Positions 14,884 through 23,721 of a stretch of 37,754 bases of DNA are shown one piece after another. The stretch is from Cytophagales bacterium. Its GTDB lineage: Bacteria; Bacteroidota; Bacteroidia; Cytophagales; 172606-1. A program made the translations under genes and the position numbers. The notes beneath the pieces were generated by a model, which had not been told where the DNA came from, ran no database searches, and was given only the letters and a program-made list of their open reading frames with translations. The stretch's first letter is position 1, and each line of letters starts with the position of its first letter. The stretch is taken from assembly GCA_030448185.1 (NCBI GenBank), contig JAUJNL010000067.1, positions 1 through 37,754 on the forward strand, given 5' to 3'.

Positions 14884-15591
14884 CTACAAATCACCCAGCT
14901 GAGGACGGATAAGCAACTCTTCTACTACCGACTGCCGGGAGAGTGAAAAAGCGCCCCACACAGCTTCGGCTACGTCTTCGGGCTTTATAAACCGTTCGGG
15001 AGGCAGGTCTACTCCTTCCCAGGAGGCCGTCAGAGTTGCTCCGGGCAGAATAGCCGTCACCCGGATAGTATATTCCTGTAACTCGGCCCGCAGCACTTTG
15101 GTCATGCCGTACAGGGCAAATTTACTGATGCAATACGAACCCCCATTGGTATAAGCCATGATACTGGCCGTGGAACACATATTGAATATATGCCCGTGTT
15201 TACGCTTCATCATTTCCGGCAGCACTGCCCGGGTCAGGTGATACGCACTGGCCAGGTTGGTTTCCATCATGCGCTCAAAGGTACCTTCGGGTTCATTGTG
15301 GATTTGCCCCGGCAAGAAATAACCGGTATTATTCACCAGCACATCAACGGCCCGGTTGAGTTGCCCGATAAACGCAGCGAATAAATCTACTTCCCGGCGC
15401 TCCGAAAGATCAGCCTTTTGCCAGTAGAGTTGACGGTCCGGAAAATCCTGTTCAAACGCTGACTGCAAGTGTTGCAGGTCCTTCTCATTGCGGGCACAAG
15501 TGGCAACATCAAAACCCCGCCGGGCAAATGTCTGCAGAATGGCCTTGCCAATGCCCTTGGTTCCGCCGGTAACTACGATAAGAGGGGTCAT
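14884..15591 (-). CDS. SDR-family NAD(P)-dependent oxidoreductase
   Basis: A 235-residue classical short-chain dehydrogenase. It has the Rossmann motif TGGTKGIG (8-15), the D61-L62 adenine-binding pair, NNTG (87-90, for the usual NNAG), the catalytic Ser near 140 (NMCSTAS), and YCISK with Tyr153 and Lys157. LPGATLTASW follows in the substrate loop. The basic residue after strand 2 (CARNEKDL) suggests NADPH preference. The substrate is unknown; similar Bacteroidota proteins are annotated only as oxidoreductases or 3-ketoacyl-ACP reductase-like. Full length with no defect. It is transcribed divergently from the MlaE-type gene. Confidence 0.9.
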   Translation of the reverse strand: MTPLIVVTGGTKGIGKAILQTFARRGFDVATCARNEKDLQHLQSAFEQDFPDRQLYWQKADLSERREVDLFAAFIGQLNRAVDVLVNNTGYFLPGQIHNEPEGTFERMMETNLASAYHLTRAVLPEMMKRKHGHIFNMCSTASIMAYTNGGSYCISKFALYGMTKVLRAELQEYTIRVTAILPGATLTASWEGVDLPPERFIKPEDVAEAVWGAFSLSRQSVVEELLIRPQLGDL

Positions 15592-15918
15592 GTGCTGATG
15601 AGTTTATGTGCCGATGGGCTGATTATAATTTGATTGCTATTGAATAATTTGATTCAGCCCTGGCACTCAACTATTATTAAAGACTGGTTAGAAACAAAGT
15701 AACGGTTGGGAAGAGCCATCATTCGGAAAGATAGAGAAAGAATGCCTAAAGTTAGCGTCCTTTCGTATTTTAGCAACAAAATCCAAACGGGCCGTTTTAC
15801 GTTTAAAACCGCAGGTAATCCGACATTTTACGGGTTCCCCACGGAAGTACTCATGAAACTTCAGCTTAAATGGCTACTACTGGAGTTATCACAAAAAAGA
15901 TCTTTCCCATCCTCATTC

Positions 15919-16647
15919 ATGAACAGACTTGGCAAGTACCTGATTTTCCTGGGATCGCTGTTTAAAAACCGTGAAAAGATGAATGTGTACCTGAACCGGG
16001 TACTCGACGAATGCATTCTGATTGGCGTTGATTCCGTATTTATCGTTTCCATTGTTTCCTCTTTCATCGGGGCGGTAACCTGCATCCAGACGGCCTATAA
16101 CCTGATCAGCCCCCTGATTCCTAACTCCACTATAGCGCTGATTGTACGGGATATGACCGTACTGGAACTGGCTCCGACCATTACCTGCATCGTACTTTCG
16201 GGCAAAGTGGGATCGAGTATCGCCGGCGGTTTAGGCACGATGCGAATTACCGAACAGATTGATGCGCTGGAAGTAATGGGGATCAATGCGGCTTCGTACC
16301 TGGTATTGCCTAAGATTATTGCCGCCGTCATTGTATTCCCGATGCTGGTAATCCTGTCAGGTTTTCTGTCCATTTACGGTGGCTACCTGGCTGGTACTTT
16401 AACTGGTGCGGTTACCCCTACTGAATACGTTTACGGCTTGCGTGATTCATTCCAACCCTTCAATGTACCGTTTGCCCTGATCAAGTCAGTGGTGTTTGCC
16501 TTCCTGATCTCGTCCATTTCTTCTTTTCAGGGGTTTTACACGAAAGGCGGGGCTCTGGAAGTAGGGCAATCAAGCACCAATGCCGTAACCAACAGTTGTA
16601 TCTCCGTATTGCTGGCTGACTACATGCTGGCGCAACTGCTACTTTAA
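15919..16647 (+). CDS. mlaE: MlaE-family ABC transporter permease
   Basis: A 242-residue permease of the lipid-asymmetry (Mla) type, inner membrane. Seen are the amphipathic start MNRLGKYLIFLGSLFKNREK, helices in SVFIVSIVSSFIGAVTCIQT, the family core LAPTITCIVLSGKVGSSIAG with LGTMRITEQIDALEVMGINA, and the later helices IIAAVIVFPMLVILSGFLSI and VVFAFLISSISSFQGFYTKG. The ATG at 15919 is chosen because it gives the usual family length; the frame is open from 15706 without homology. With MlaF and an MCE-domain protein (not in this window) it would move phospholipids between the membranes. A repeat of about 190 bp separates it from mlaF. Confidence 0.88.
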   Translation: MNRLGKYLIFLGSLFKNREKMNVYLNRVLDECILIGVDSVFIVSIVSSFIGAVTCIQTAYNLISPLIPNSTIALIVRDMTVLELAPTITCIVLSGKVGSSIAGGLGTMRITEQIDALEVMGINAASYLVLPKIIAAVIVFPMLVILSGFLSIYGGYLAGTLTGAVTPTEYVYGLRDSFQPFNVPFALIKSVVFAFLISSISSFQGFYTKGGALEVGQSSTNAVTNSCISVLLADYMLAQLLL

Positions 16648-16655
16648 AAAGGATT

Positions 16656-16848
16656 GAATTATCGAAGGACTGAATTGTCCTATGTTGAATTGTCCTATGT
16701 TGAATTGTTGAATTGTTGAATTGTTGAATTGTTGAATTGTTGAATTGTTTTCATTCTAAAAGATTCTTTATGAAAGATTATCTTCCTGAGGCTTTTTCCA
16801 GCCATTTAACAATTTAACCATCAAACAATTTAGACAATGTAGCCATCT
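16656..16848. repeat. Word-armed intergenic repeat, copy B (inverted relative to A)
   Basis: It starts GAATTATCGAAGGACTGAAT, the reverse complement of the end of copy A, then has six TTGAATTG units (16700-16747). The core (16751-16805) differs from copy A by about one substitution and a 2-base gap. The other arm is of degenerate words (caatttaaccatcaaacaat). It fills the whole space between mlaE and mlaF. Confidence 0.75.
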
Positions 16849-16853
16849 AAATT

Positions 16854-17618
16854 ATGATTGAAATTAGAAATATCAGTAAATCCTTCAACGATAAACAGGT
16901 GCTGAACGGGATTAGCGGGAAGTTTAAAAATTCCGATACCAGTCTGATCATTGGCGGAAGCGGTACGGGCAAAAGTGTGCTCCTCAAGTGCATTGTTGGG
17001 TTGGTCAAGCCGGATGAGGGCCAGGTTTTGTACGATGGCCGGGACTTCTGGAGCGGTGATACAGAAACCAAACGGGCCGTACGCCGGGAAATAGGAATGC
17101 TGTTTCAGGGAAGCGCCTTGTTCGACTCCAAGAATGTGGAGGAAAACGTGATGTTTCCGTTGCATATGCTGACCAATATGCCTAAAAGCGAGAAGCGTGA
17201 CCGGGTAGCTTTCTGCCTGCAACGGGTGGGACTGGAAAACGCCAGTAAGCGCATGCCTTCGGAAATCAGCGGTGGGATGCAGAAAAGGGTGGGCATTGCC
17301 CGGGCCATTGTAATGAATCCTAAGTACCTGTTCTGCGATGAACCTAACTCCGGGCTGGACCCGCTTACTGCCATCAAGATTGATGATTTAATTGCCGAAA
17401 TCACGGATGAATTCGAAATTACTACCATCGTAGTAACGCACGATATGAACTCGGTGATGGGTATCGGCGAGTACATCATGTTCCTCTACCAGGGCCGCAA
17501 ACTTTGGGAAGGCGACAGTAATTCCATCACGGAGACCAATATTCCCGAACTGAAAGAATTCCTTTTTGCCAATAAATTGCTTAAGGAGATCAAGGAAAAA
17601 GAGGAAGAAGGAAGCTGA
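16854..17618 (+). CDS. mlaF: MlaF-type ABC transporter ATP-binding protein
   Basis: A 254-residue ATPase. Walker A is GGSGTGKS (34-41), the Q-loop is LFQGSALFDS, the signature SGGMQKR starts at residue 139, Walker B is YLFCDEPNSGLDP and the H-loop is VVTHDMNSV. The FQGSALFDS loop and DEPNSGLDP are typical of MlaF/Ttg2A-type ATPases that energise MlaE permeases. The C-terminal tail (LLKEIKEKEEEGS) is charged. It is cotranscribed with or follows mlaE; the ATG lies six bases after the repeat, so the repeat may carry the leader or affect expression. Confidence 0.9.
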   Translation: MIEIRNISKSFNDKQVLNGISGKFKNSDTSLIIGGSGTGKSVLLKCIVGLVKPDEGQVLYDGRDFWSGDTETKRAVRREIGMLFQGSALFDSKNVEENVMFPLHMLTNMPKSEKRDRVAFCLQRVGLENASKRMPSEISGGMQKRVGIARAIVMNPKYLFCDEPNSGLDPLTAIKIDDLIAEITDEFEITTIVVTHDMNSVMGIGEYIMFLYQGRKLWEGDSNSITETNIPELKEFLFANKLLKEIKEKEEEGS

Positions 17619-17930
17619 TACGGGTATTATTACTACAGAATAAAGGTTTTTGCTTTGGATGAAAGGCATTATCATGAGGTGGTCTAAGTTAAGCAAGGAA
17701 TCTGTCTCGCTTTTTTATACCACCTCAACTTACGGCGGTTTTGTTCTGCTCTTCCTTTTTCATGTGCTATGTTAAGCACAAATCCTGTCCGTCAAAACGA
17801 CTCCACCTCAGTTAGTAAAAAACAAAAGGTGGATTACTTCAGAATACACTAGGGTTGATTATATTTATTTATATTTGTATAAAATAAAGGATTAATTTTA
17901 TTTTTTATAATCCAACCCCTTACGCTCCCG
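17619..17930. other. Intergenic region before the sigma factor gene
   Basis: GAGGTGGT (17676-17683) and ACCACCTC (17719-17726) form an inverted repeat around 35 bases that include a T6 run; it could terminate mlaF transcription only weakly. The second half is very AT-rich and probably holds the promoter of the sigma operon. No gene seen. Confidence 0.4.
17870..17877 (+). promoter_or_regulatory. Possible -7 element before the ECF sigma gene
   Basis: TATATTTG matches the Bacteroidota TAnnTTTG -7 consensus, 53 bases before the GTG start. No TTG at the standard spacing was found, so only half the promoter pattern is present. Confidence 0.3.
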
Positions 17931-18512
17931 GTGCTATCCATCGATCAGGAAACTGACCATCACGACAAGGATGCCGAATTATGGCAGGCCTTGAAGGAAG
18001 GTGACCGTCATGCCTTGGCGCAATTGTACAGCCTGCACATCCAGGAACTGCTCTCTTACGGGTACCGCATCACCCCCAACCGGGCATTGATCAAAGACAG
18101 TATTCAGGATCTTTTCTTGCACCTCTGGCACCACCGTAGTACAATAGGGAATACCACTTCCGTAAAGTTTTACCTGTACCGGTCCCTGCGTAACCGTATT
18201 ATCCGCAACCTGGAATACAAGCACCTGGAAATTACCGGTCAAGAAGATTTCCTGGAAAGGACGCTTACCGAATTGCCGCTTGAGGCTAACTGGATAGAAG
18301 AAGATGCGTACCGGGAGCAGGTTACCCGCTTGCAGCAGGCCATCCGGAAATTACCCAAACGCCAGCAGGAAGCCATTCAATTGCGCTATTTCCATGCGTT
18401 CAGCCCCGCCGAAGTTGCGCAGATTATGGACATTAACTACCAGTCGGTCAGGAACCTGCTGCACCAGGCCATTGAGCAATTAAGGCATTCTTCTTATTGC
18501 TGGCGTTTTTAG
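17931..18512 (+). CDS. RNA polymerase sigma-70 factor, ECF subfamily (Bacteroidota FecI-like)
   Basis: 193 residues from a GTG start. Region 2 spans about 28-95 (LAQLYSLHIQELLSYGYRIT, DSIQDLFLHLWHHRSTIG, KFYLYRSLRNRIIRNLEY). Region 4 is near 135-187 (AIRKLPKRQQEAIQLRYFHA, then the helix-turn-helix AEVAQIMDINYQSVRNLLHQ). This is the family that, with FecR, controls SusCD loci in Bacteroidota. The FecR gene begins 97 bases downstream and the STN-bearing SusC follows, making a surface-signalling set. GTG is the only plausible start with region 2 preserved. Confidence 0.9.
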   Translation: MLSIDQETDHHDKDAELWQALKEGDRHALAQLYSLHIQELLSYGYRITPNRALIKDSIQDLFLHLWHHRSTIGNTTSVKFYLYRSLRNRIIRNLEYKHLEITGQEDFLERTLTELPLEANWIEEDAYREQVTRLQQAIRKLPKRQQEAIQLRYFHAFSPAEVAQIMDINYQSVRNLLHQAIEQLRHSSYCWRF

Positions 18513-18609
18513 TGGTAGAGACCTACAAAAATAATTTTTAAATTTTTTGTAAAAAAAATGAGTACAAACGAATCCCTTCTTGATTTAGAGGTTAGTTAGC
18601 TGCCCACGC

Positions 18610-19701
18610 ATGACTCAAAAGTACGCCCAGTACCAGTTGGAAGATTTTGTGCAGGATGACCCCTTTGTCCACTGGGTAAATCACCCGGATGCGGGCAGTG
18701 ACTATTTCTGGGAACAGGTGTTGGAAGCGTATCCCTATCAGCAGGAAACCATTCGTAAAGCCATCCGGACCGTACAGCAATTGACACTGGCTTCCCGTGA
18801 ACCATTTCCGGCCGGGGATGTGAATGAAATATGGGAAAAGGTAGCCGCGGGTCTAGAACTGGAAGCTTCTCCGGCTGAACCCGTTGTACGGCGCCTATCG
18901 TGGTGGTCCTGGGTGGCAGCGGCGTCAGTGCTACTCATAGTCGGATTGGGCTGGTGGTATCAACCACGGGTAAAGTCTGGTCCTACCGTTTATCAGGGAT
19001 TGGTCAAGGAAGCCGGTACCGGACTGGTGGAAGTAGTCAACCACCAGCCGCGGCCTATGACTGTCCGTTTTCCGGATGGCAGTACGGCTCAACTGGGCAA
19101 AAACAGCCGCTTGAGTTATTCCAAATCATTCTCCGGCAGGCAGCGGGAAGTATTTCTTTCAGGGGAAGCATTTTTTAAGGTAACCAAAGACCCCGCCCGG
19201 CCTTTTCTGGTGTATGCCAATGAACTGGTAACTAAAGTACTAGGGACCAGTTTTGGGGTGAAGGCTTTTGACAAAGGCCAGGAAGTGCAGGTTTCAGTGC
19301 GTACCGGCCGGGTATCGGTATACGAACACCAGGCTACCGGTCATGCCGATCCGGAAACAACCGGCATTGTGCTCGTGCCCAACCAGCAGGCAGTATACCG
19401 GCGGGAAGAAGGGCGACTGAGCCGGACATTAGTAGAAAATCCGGCCGTGGTGACGGAAAATAAGGGAACTCAATCCCCATCCTTCAACGAAACGCCGGTT
19501 AGCCATATTTTTAAGATCATCGAGCGAACTTACGGAGTGGACATTGTTTATGACGAGGAAGTATTACAGACCTGCCTCCTGACAACTACGCTGGGTGACG
19601 AATCTCTACACGAAAAGTTGGCTATTGTTTGCAAGGGAATTGGGGCTTCCTATAAGGTAGTCGATGCCCAGATCGTGATTACCAGCCAGGGATGCCGGTA
19701 A
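18610..19701 (+). CDS. FecR-family anti-sigma factor
   Basis: 363 residues. The N-terminal cytoplasmic part (1-95; YQLEDFVQDDPFVHWVNHPD) would bind the sigma factor. One transmembrane helix follows at about 99-117 (WWSWVAAASVLLIVGLGWWY). The periplasmic FecR domain has VRFPDGSTAQLGKNSRLSYS, REVFLSGEAFFKVTKDPARP and TKVLGTSFGVKAF. The C-terminal domain (SHIFKIIERTYGVDIVYDEE to QIVITSQGCR) resembles an STN-type fold and would meet the STN domain of the SusC protein. It should hold the sigma factor inactive until the transporter reports its substrate. Intact. Confidence 0.92.
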   Translation: MTQKYAQYQLEDFVQDDPFVHWVNHPDAGSDYFWEQVLEAYPYQQETIRKAIRTVQQLTLASREPFPAGDVNEIWEKVAAGLELEASPAEPVVRRLSWWSWVAAASVLLIVGLGWWYQPRVKSGPTVYQGLVKEAGTGLVEVVNHQPRPMTVRFPDGSTAQLGKNSRLSYSKSFSGRQREVFLSGEAFFKVTKDPARPFLVYANELVTKVLGTSFGVKAFDKGQEVQVSVRTGRVSVYEHQATGHADPETTGIVLVPNQQAVYRREEGRLSRTLVENPAVVTENKGTQSPSFNETPVSHIFKIIERTYGVDIVYDEEVLQTCLLTTTLGDESLHEKLAIVCKGIGASYKVVDAQIVITSQGCR

Positions 19702-19769
19702 ACGATTAAGTAAATGGACCATGTGAAATTGACAGTTGACAATGACTAAATAGTTGCTCATTTACCCAG

Positions 19770-19799
19770 CAGTACATAAACTAATCAGCACATTAACTT
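19770..19799. repeat. AGCACAT-word low-complexity tract
   Basis: CAGTACATAAACTAATCAGCACATTAAC: words of the type cAGcACATtaA with taatc links. The same words occur at 23691, 26572 and 15592-15630 (reverse complement). It lies between fecR and susC. Confidence 0.35.
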
Positions 19800-19953
19800 T
19801 ATAGTCTATGATATAATCCTAACTCCTTACTCACCGCCAGGAAAAATCTTCTCCAGATTAGTCTGTTTCCATCTGTCCTTACGCCTGATTTCCACACTGA
19901 ATGGTGTGCGTGGATTGTTATTGCCCTTTTTTACCATTTCAGCACCTGACCTT

Positions 19954-22900
19954 ATGAAAAAACATTTCCAAACAACCCAGTGCCTACAGCTCTTTATGAA
20001 AATATCGCTGCTTCAACTTCTGTTTGCAGTAATTTTCACACAAGGGGTCACTGCCAGGGATTCCTTGGCCCAGGATGATCTTTTAACCATCAAAGTGAAC
20101 CTGCAAGTCGAGAACCAGGACTACCGGACCGTGTTGCTCCAGCTTGAAAAAGTGGCCGGGGTTCACTTTACCTACCGCGCAAAGCTCTTTGACATCCACC
20201 GGAAAGTAAGCCTGTCAGCTACTAATGAAGCCCTCTCGCAGGTGCTGGACCGCTTATTCCGGCCCCTGAATATCGGGTATGAAACGCTGGGAAAACAAAT
20301 CATCCTGAGTCCGCAGAAAGAGCCCCTGCCGCCTGCCGGAAATAGTTCGGTCATTTCCCCTGATGAGCCGGAAGACCGGAGTATTACGGGCACGGTCCTG
20401 GCTTCGGATACGCAGGAAGGCTTACCGGGAGTAAGTATTGTCGTAAAGGGTACCACCACCGGCACGACGACCGACGGCAACGGGAAGTATAAAATCACCG
20501 TTCCGGAAGGAAGCACCCTGATTTTTAGTTTTGTAGGCTATACCACTGAAGAAATCCCGGTAGGTAACCAGTCTGTCCTGGACGTCCAATTGGTGCTTGA
20601 TATCAATAGCCTGAGTGAAATTGTCGTAGTAGGTTACGGAGAGCAGAAAAAGGCTAACCTGACCGGCTCCGTGGCTACCATCGACCCTAAAGTTTGGGCC
20701 AACCGGCCGATTACCAATTCCACCCAGGCATTACAAGGGGTACCGGGCGTGTTTATTAACCAGACCAAAGGCCGTCCGGGGGCTGAAGGAGCCACCATCC
20801 GCATCCGGGGCGTGGGTACCCTCAACAACAGCAACCCGCTGGTGTTGGTAGACGGCATTGAATTTCCGCTGGGCGACGTGAACCCCAGCGACATTGAAAG
20901 CATTACGGTACTCAAGGATGCGGCCTCAGCGGCCATTTATGGCAACCGGGCTGCCAATGGGGTCGTGCTGGTTAAAACCAAAACCGGCAAGCAGGGCAAG
21001 TTTCAGGTGGATTATAACGTATATGCCGGGAGCCAGCAGGCCACCCAGTTCCCCGATGCGGTCTCTAATGCCGTGGAGTATATGACAAACAAGAACCAGG
21101 CCCTGGCCAACGAAGGAAAACCGGCTGAATACAGCCAGGCCCTGATTGAAGAATACAGTGCCGGGACTGACCCGTATATCTACCCCAATACCAACTGGTT
21201 TGAGGTGATGTTCCGGAAAGCACCCATTCAAGAGCACAACCTCCGCTTTTCCGGAGGCAATGAGAAAACCCTCTTTTCCGTTTCGATGGGCTACCTCAAC
21301 CAGGGCGGGATCATGATCAATACCTGGGCGAAGAAATACACCCTCAGTTCCAATATTACCTCGGATATCACGAGTCGACTCAAAATCGGGGCCAGCCTGC
21401 TGGGTACCTACTGGGTAGACCGCGAAAGCGCCTATACGGCGGATGAAGGTAACGGAGAAGGAGGAATTATGGGTCTGACCTACCGGGGATTGCCCATGCA
21501 GGCGCCCTACGCCCAGGATGGATCTTATGCCGACCACTGGGTACGGGTACCGGGCCATAACTTTTTCCGTAATCCGCTGGCATTGTCCTATGAGGGTTTT
21601 CGGCGCAATACTTCCCTGCGGACGCTGGCCAATTTCTTCGCCGAGTACAAATTACCTTTCAATCTACGATATCGGATCACTGCTTCGGCCAATCTCCGGT
21701 ACGGCATTCAGAAATTTGCTTATCCGCAGATTGACCTGACCAATACCAAAACGGGCACGATTGCACCGATGGGCAATATCCCGGCCCGCGGGGTACGGCA
21801 GACCAGCCTGGAAACGGTGAACCTGACTAATTTTCACACCTTAAATTGGGATAAAAAGCTGGGTTCGGTGCATAACCTGACGGGCTTGCTTGGCTTCAGC
21901 GTAGAAACTTTTCACAACGGTACCTTCACGGCTTCCAATCAGGGCTACCTGAGCAATGAACTAACCGAGCTGAATGCCGGTAGTACTACCCCGCTGGTGG
22001 GCGGCACTTCCAGTAAATCCCGCCTGCTCTCCTATTTTGGCCGGGCCAATTATGATTTTGCCGGAAAATACCTGGCAGAAGCCAATTTCCGGTACGATGG
22101 CTCTTCCCGGTTCGCCAAAGGTAATCGCTGGGGCTTTTTTCCCTCCCTATCGGTGGGTTGGCGGATCAGTGAAGAGGCATTTTTGCGCAATAACCGGATT
22201 GTTTCCAACCTGAAGTTAAGGGCCTCCTGGGGCCGTCTGGGCAATCAGTTGATTACCTTGTTCAGCTATGCTGATGCCGTAGCCGTGGGACAAAGCAATG
22301 CCCAAAGCAACTTTCAGAATGAGCAGGGTTTCCAGTCACCGACGTACAACAACAACTATTCCTTTAACAATACCATCCTCAGCGGGGCGGCCATTATCCA
22401 GTTGAGCGACCCCAATATTACCTGGGAAACCACTTCCATGACCGATATCGGATTAGATGCAGGATTTTTCAATAATCGCCTGACCCTGGAACTGGATTGG
22501 TTTGATAAACGGTCCAGCAATATTCTGCGCCAGATCAGCGTGCCCGCGCAGGTAGGTAATCTGTTGGGTCCTTACCAGAATATTGGCAGCGTATCCAATA
22601 AAGGATTTGAAGTAACGGCCGGCTTCCGAAGTACAGTGGGTCAGGTGGGCTACAATGTAGGCGGTAACGTCACGTACATTGTAAACAAAGTGGTTGATCT
22701 CCGCGGGCAACGCTATTTCAGCCTTAATAACAGCCGGATTATCCAGGAAGGTAGTCCAATTGACGCGTTTTACGGCTTGCAGGTAGAAGGTATTTTCCAG
22801 AGTGAAGATGAAATCAAGAACCACGCCTTCCAGAACAAGGTAACTGTACCCGGTGATCTTAAGTACCGGGATATTGACAACAACAATATCATTGACAACA

Positions 22901-23412
22901 ATGACCGCGTCGTGATCGGCAACAGCATTCCTAAGTTTACTTATAGCTTCTCGCTGGGCGCCGATTACAAAGGAATTGAACTGAGTACTTTCTTTCAGGG
23001 CGTACAGGACGTTGATACCTATGTGAGCGGAAACCTGGCTCAACCCTTCCGGAACGGTGCCGGGGTGACCAGCGAGTGGCTCAACGATTCCTGGAGGCCG
23101 GATCGGCCCAATGCCCCGCTGCCCCGCCTGACTACGGCCACCGGGTATCCGCAGAATTTCCAGACGGCCGATTTCTGGGTGCAGGATGCTTCCTACCTGC
23201 GTTTGAAAAACATTCAGCTTAGTTACTCGCTGCCGGTTTCCCTGGTGCAGAAAGTGAAGCTAAGCCGGGTAAAAGTGTTTGTCAATGCGCAAAACTACCT
23301 GACCTTCACTAAGTTTAAACTGGGTGATCCCGAACGGGAACTTACCCGCGGGGACCTCATCGAGTATCCGAATTACAAGACCCTTTCCGGCGGACTTAAC
23401 CTGACTTTCTAA
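19954..23412 (+). CDS. SusC/RagA-family TonB-dependent outer-membrane transporter with STN domain
   Basis: 1152 residues from ATG 19954 (the frame extends upstream but the signal peptide, LLQLLFAVIFTQGVTA, follows this start). Domains: STN signalling domain about 45-115 (LTIKVNLQVENQDYRTVLLQ), carboxypeptidase-regulatory-like domain about 135-215 (GTVLASDTQEGLPGVSIVVK), TonB plug from VVVGYGEQKKANLTGSVATI (about 223-340), then the beta barrel to the C-terminal SGGLNLTF. It imports a glycan oligomer across the outer membrane with SusD as lid; STN links it to FecR and the sigma factor upstream. The 3.4-kb frame is undamaged. Substrate unknown; the sulfatase downstream suggests a sulfated glycan. 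Confidence 0.95.
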   Translation: MKKHFQTTQCLQLFMKISLLQLLFAVIFTQGVTARDSLAQDDLLTIKVNLQVENQDYRTVLLQLEKVAGVHFTYRAKLFDIHRKVSLSATNEALSQVLDRLFRPLNIGYETLGKQIILSPQKEPLPPAGNSSVISPDEPEDRSITGTVLASDTQEGLPGVSIVVKGTTTGTTTDGNGKYKITVPEGSTLIFSFVGYTTEEIPVGNQSVLDVQLVLDINSLSEIVVVGYGEQKKANLTGSVATIDPKVWANRPITNSTQALQGVPGVFINQTKGRPGAEGATIRIRGVGTLNNSNPLVLVDGIEFPLGDVNPSDIESITVLKDAASAAIYGNRAANGVVLVKTKTGKQGKFQVDYNVYAGSQQATQFPDAVSNAVEYMTNKNQALANEGKPAEYSQALIEEYSAGTDPYIYPNTNWFEVMFRKAPIQEHNLRFSGGNEKTLFSVSMGYLNQGGIMINTWAKKYTLSSNITSDITSRLKIGASLLGTYWVDRESAYTADEGNGEGGIMGLTYRGLPMQAPYAQDGSYADHWVRVPGHNFFRNPLALSYEGFRRNTSLRTLANFFAEYKLPFNLRYRITASANLRYGIQKFAYPQIDLTNTKTGTIAPMGNIPARGVRQTSLETVNLTNFHTLNWDKKLGSVHNLTGLLGFSVETFHNGTFTASNQGYLSNELTELNAGSTTPLVGGTSSKSRLLSYFGRANYDFAGKYLAEANFRYDGSSRFAKGNRWGFFPSLSVGWRISEEAFLRNNRIVSNLKLRASWGRLGNQLITLFSYADAVAVGQSNAQSNFQNEQGFQSPTYNNNYSFNNTILSGAAIIQLSDPNITWETTSMTDIGLDAGFFNNRLTLELDWFDKRSSNILRQISVPAQVGNLLGPYQNIGSVSNKGFEVTAGFRSTVGQVGYNVGGNVTYIVNKVVDLRGQRYFSLNNSRIIQEGSPIDAFYGLQVEGIFQSEDEIKNHAFQNKVTVPGDLKYRDIDNNNIIDNNDRVVIGNSIPKFTYSFSLGADYKGIELSTFFQGVQDVDTYVSGNLAQPFRNGAGVTSEWLNDSWRPDRPNAPLPRLTTATGYPQNFQTADFWVQDASYLRLKNIQLSYSLPVSLVQKVKLSRVKVFVNAQNYLTFTKFKLGDPERELTRGDLIEYPNYKTLSGGLNLTF

Positions 23413-23476
23413 TTACAGTGTTAATAAAATAAGTTTAGAGAGAAAAGAGCTGAAAGCTTTTTAACGTGTGGAGTAA

Positions 23477-23627
23477 CGTCATTATGAGAGAGGTACGACT
23501 GAAGCAACTATTCTCACCGAAGGTAATCCAGACGGAGATTGACAGACAAACATCACTGAGGCTACCGGAAAATTTACTTAACTGAGCCTTTCGAGATTGC
23601 CTCGGTCGTACCTCCCTCGCAATGACG
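23477..23627. repeat. REPIN-like inverted pair (31-bp arms, CGTCATTGCGAG type)
   Basis: The arm 23477-23507 (starting CGTCATTATGAGAGAGGTAC) and the reverse complement of 23597-23627 agree at about 26 of 31 positions. The right arm contains the CGTCATTGCGAG word that is widespread in repeats of many bacterial genomes. It lies between susC and the IS630 element. Confidence 0.65.
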
Positions 23628-23690
23628 GTCTTCCTGTTTCACTTTTATCAGACTTATTAAGACTATAAGAAGTATAAACCTATTTATTAG

Positions 23691-23719
23691 CACATCAGCA
23701 CATAATCTAATCTACACAT
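23691..23719. repeat. AGCACAT-word low-complexity tract at the IS630 insertion point
   Basis: AGCACATCAGCACATAATCTAATCTACACA-type words directly before the TA at which the IS630 element sits. Without the element this tract would run straight into the susD leader. Confidence 0.35.
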
Positions 23720-23721
23720 TA

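Noticed and set aside
20926..21558. A 210-codon leftward open frame opposite susC
   Set aside because: Shadow of the susC plug and barrel coding sequence; it has no protein-like features.
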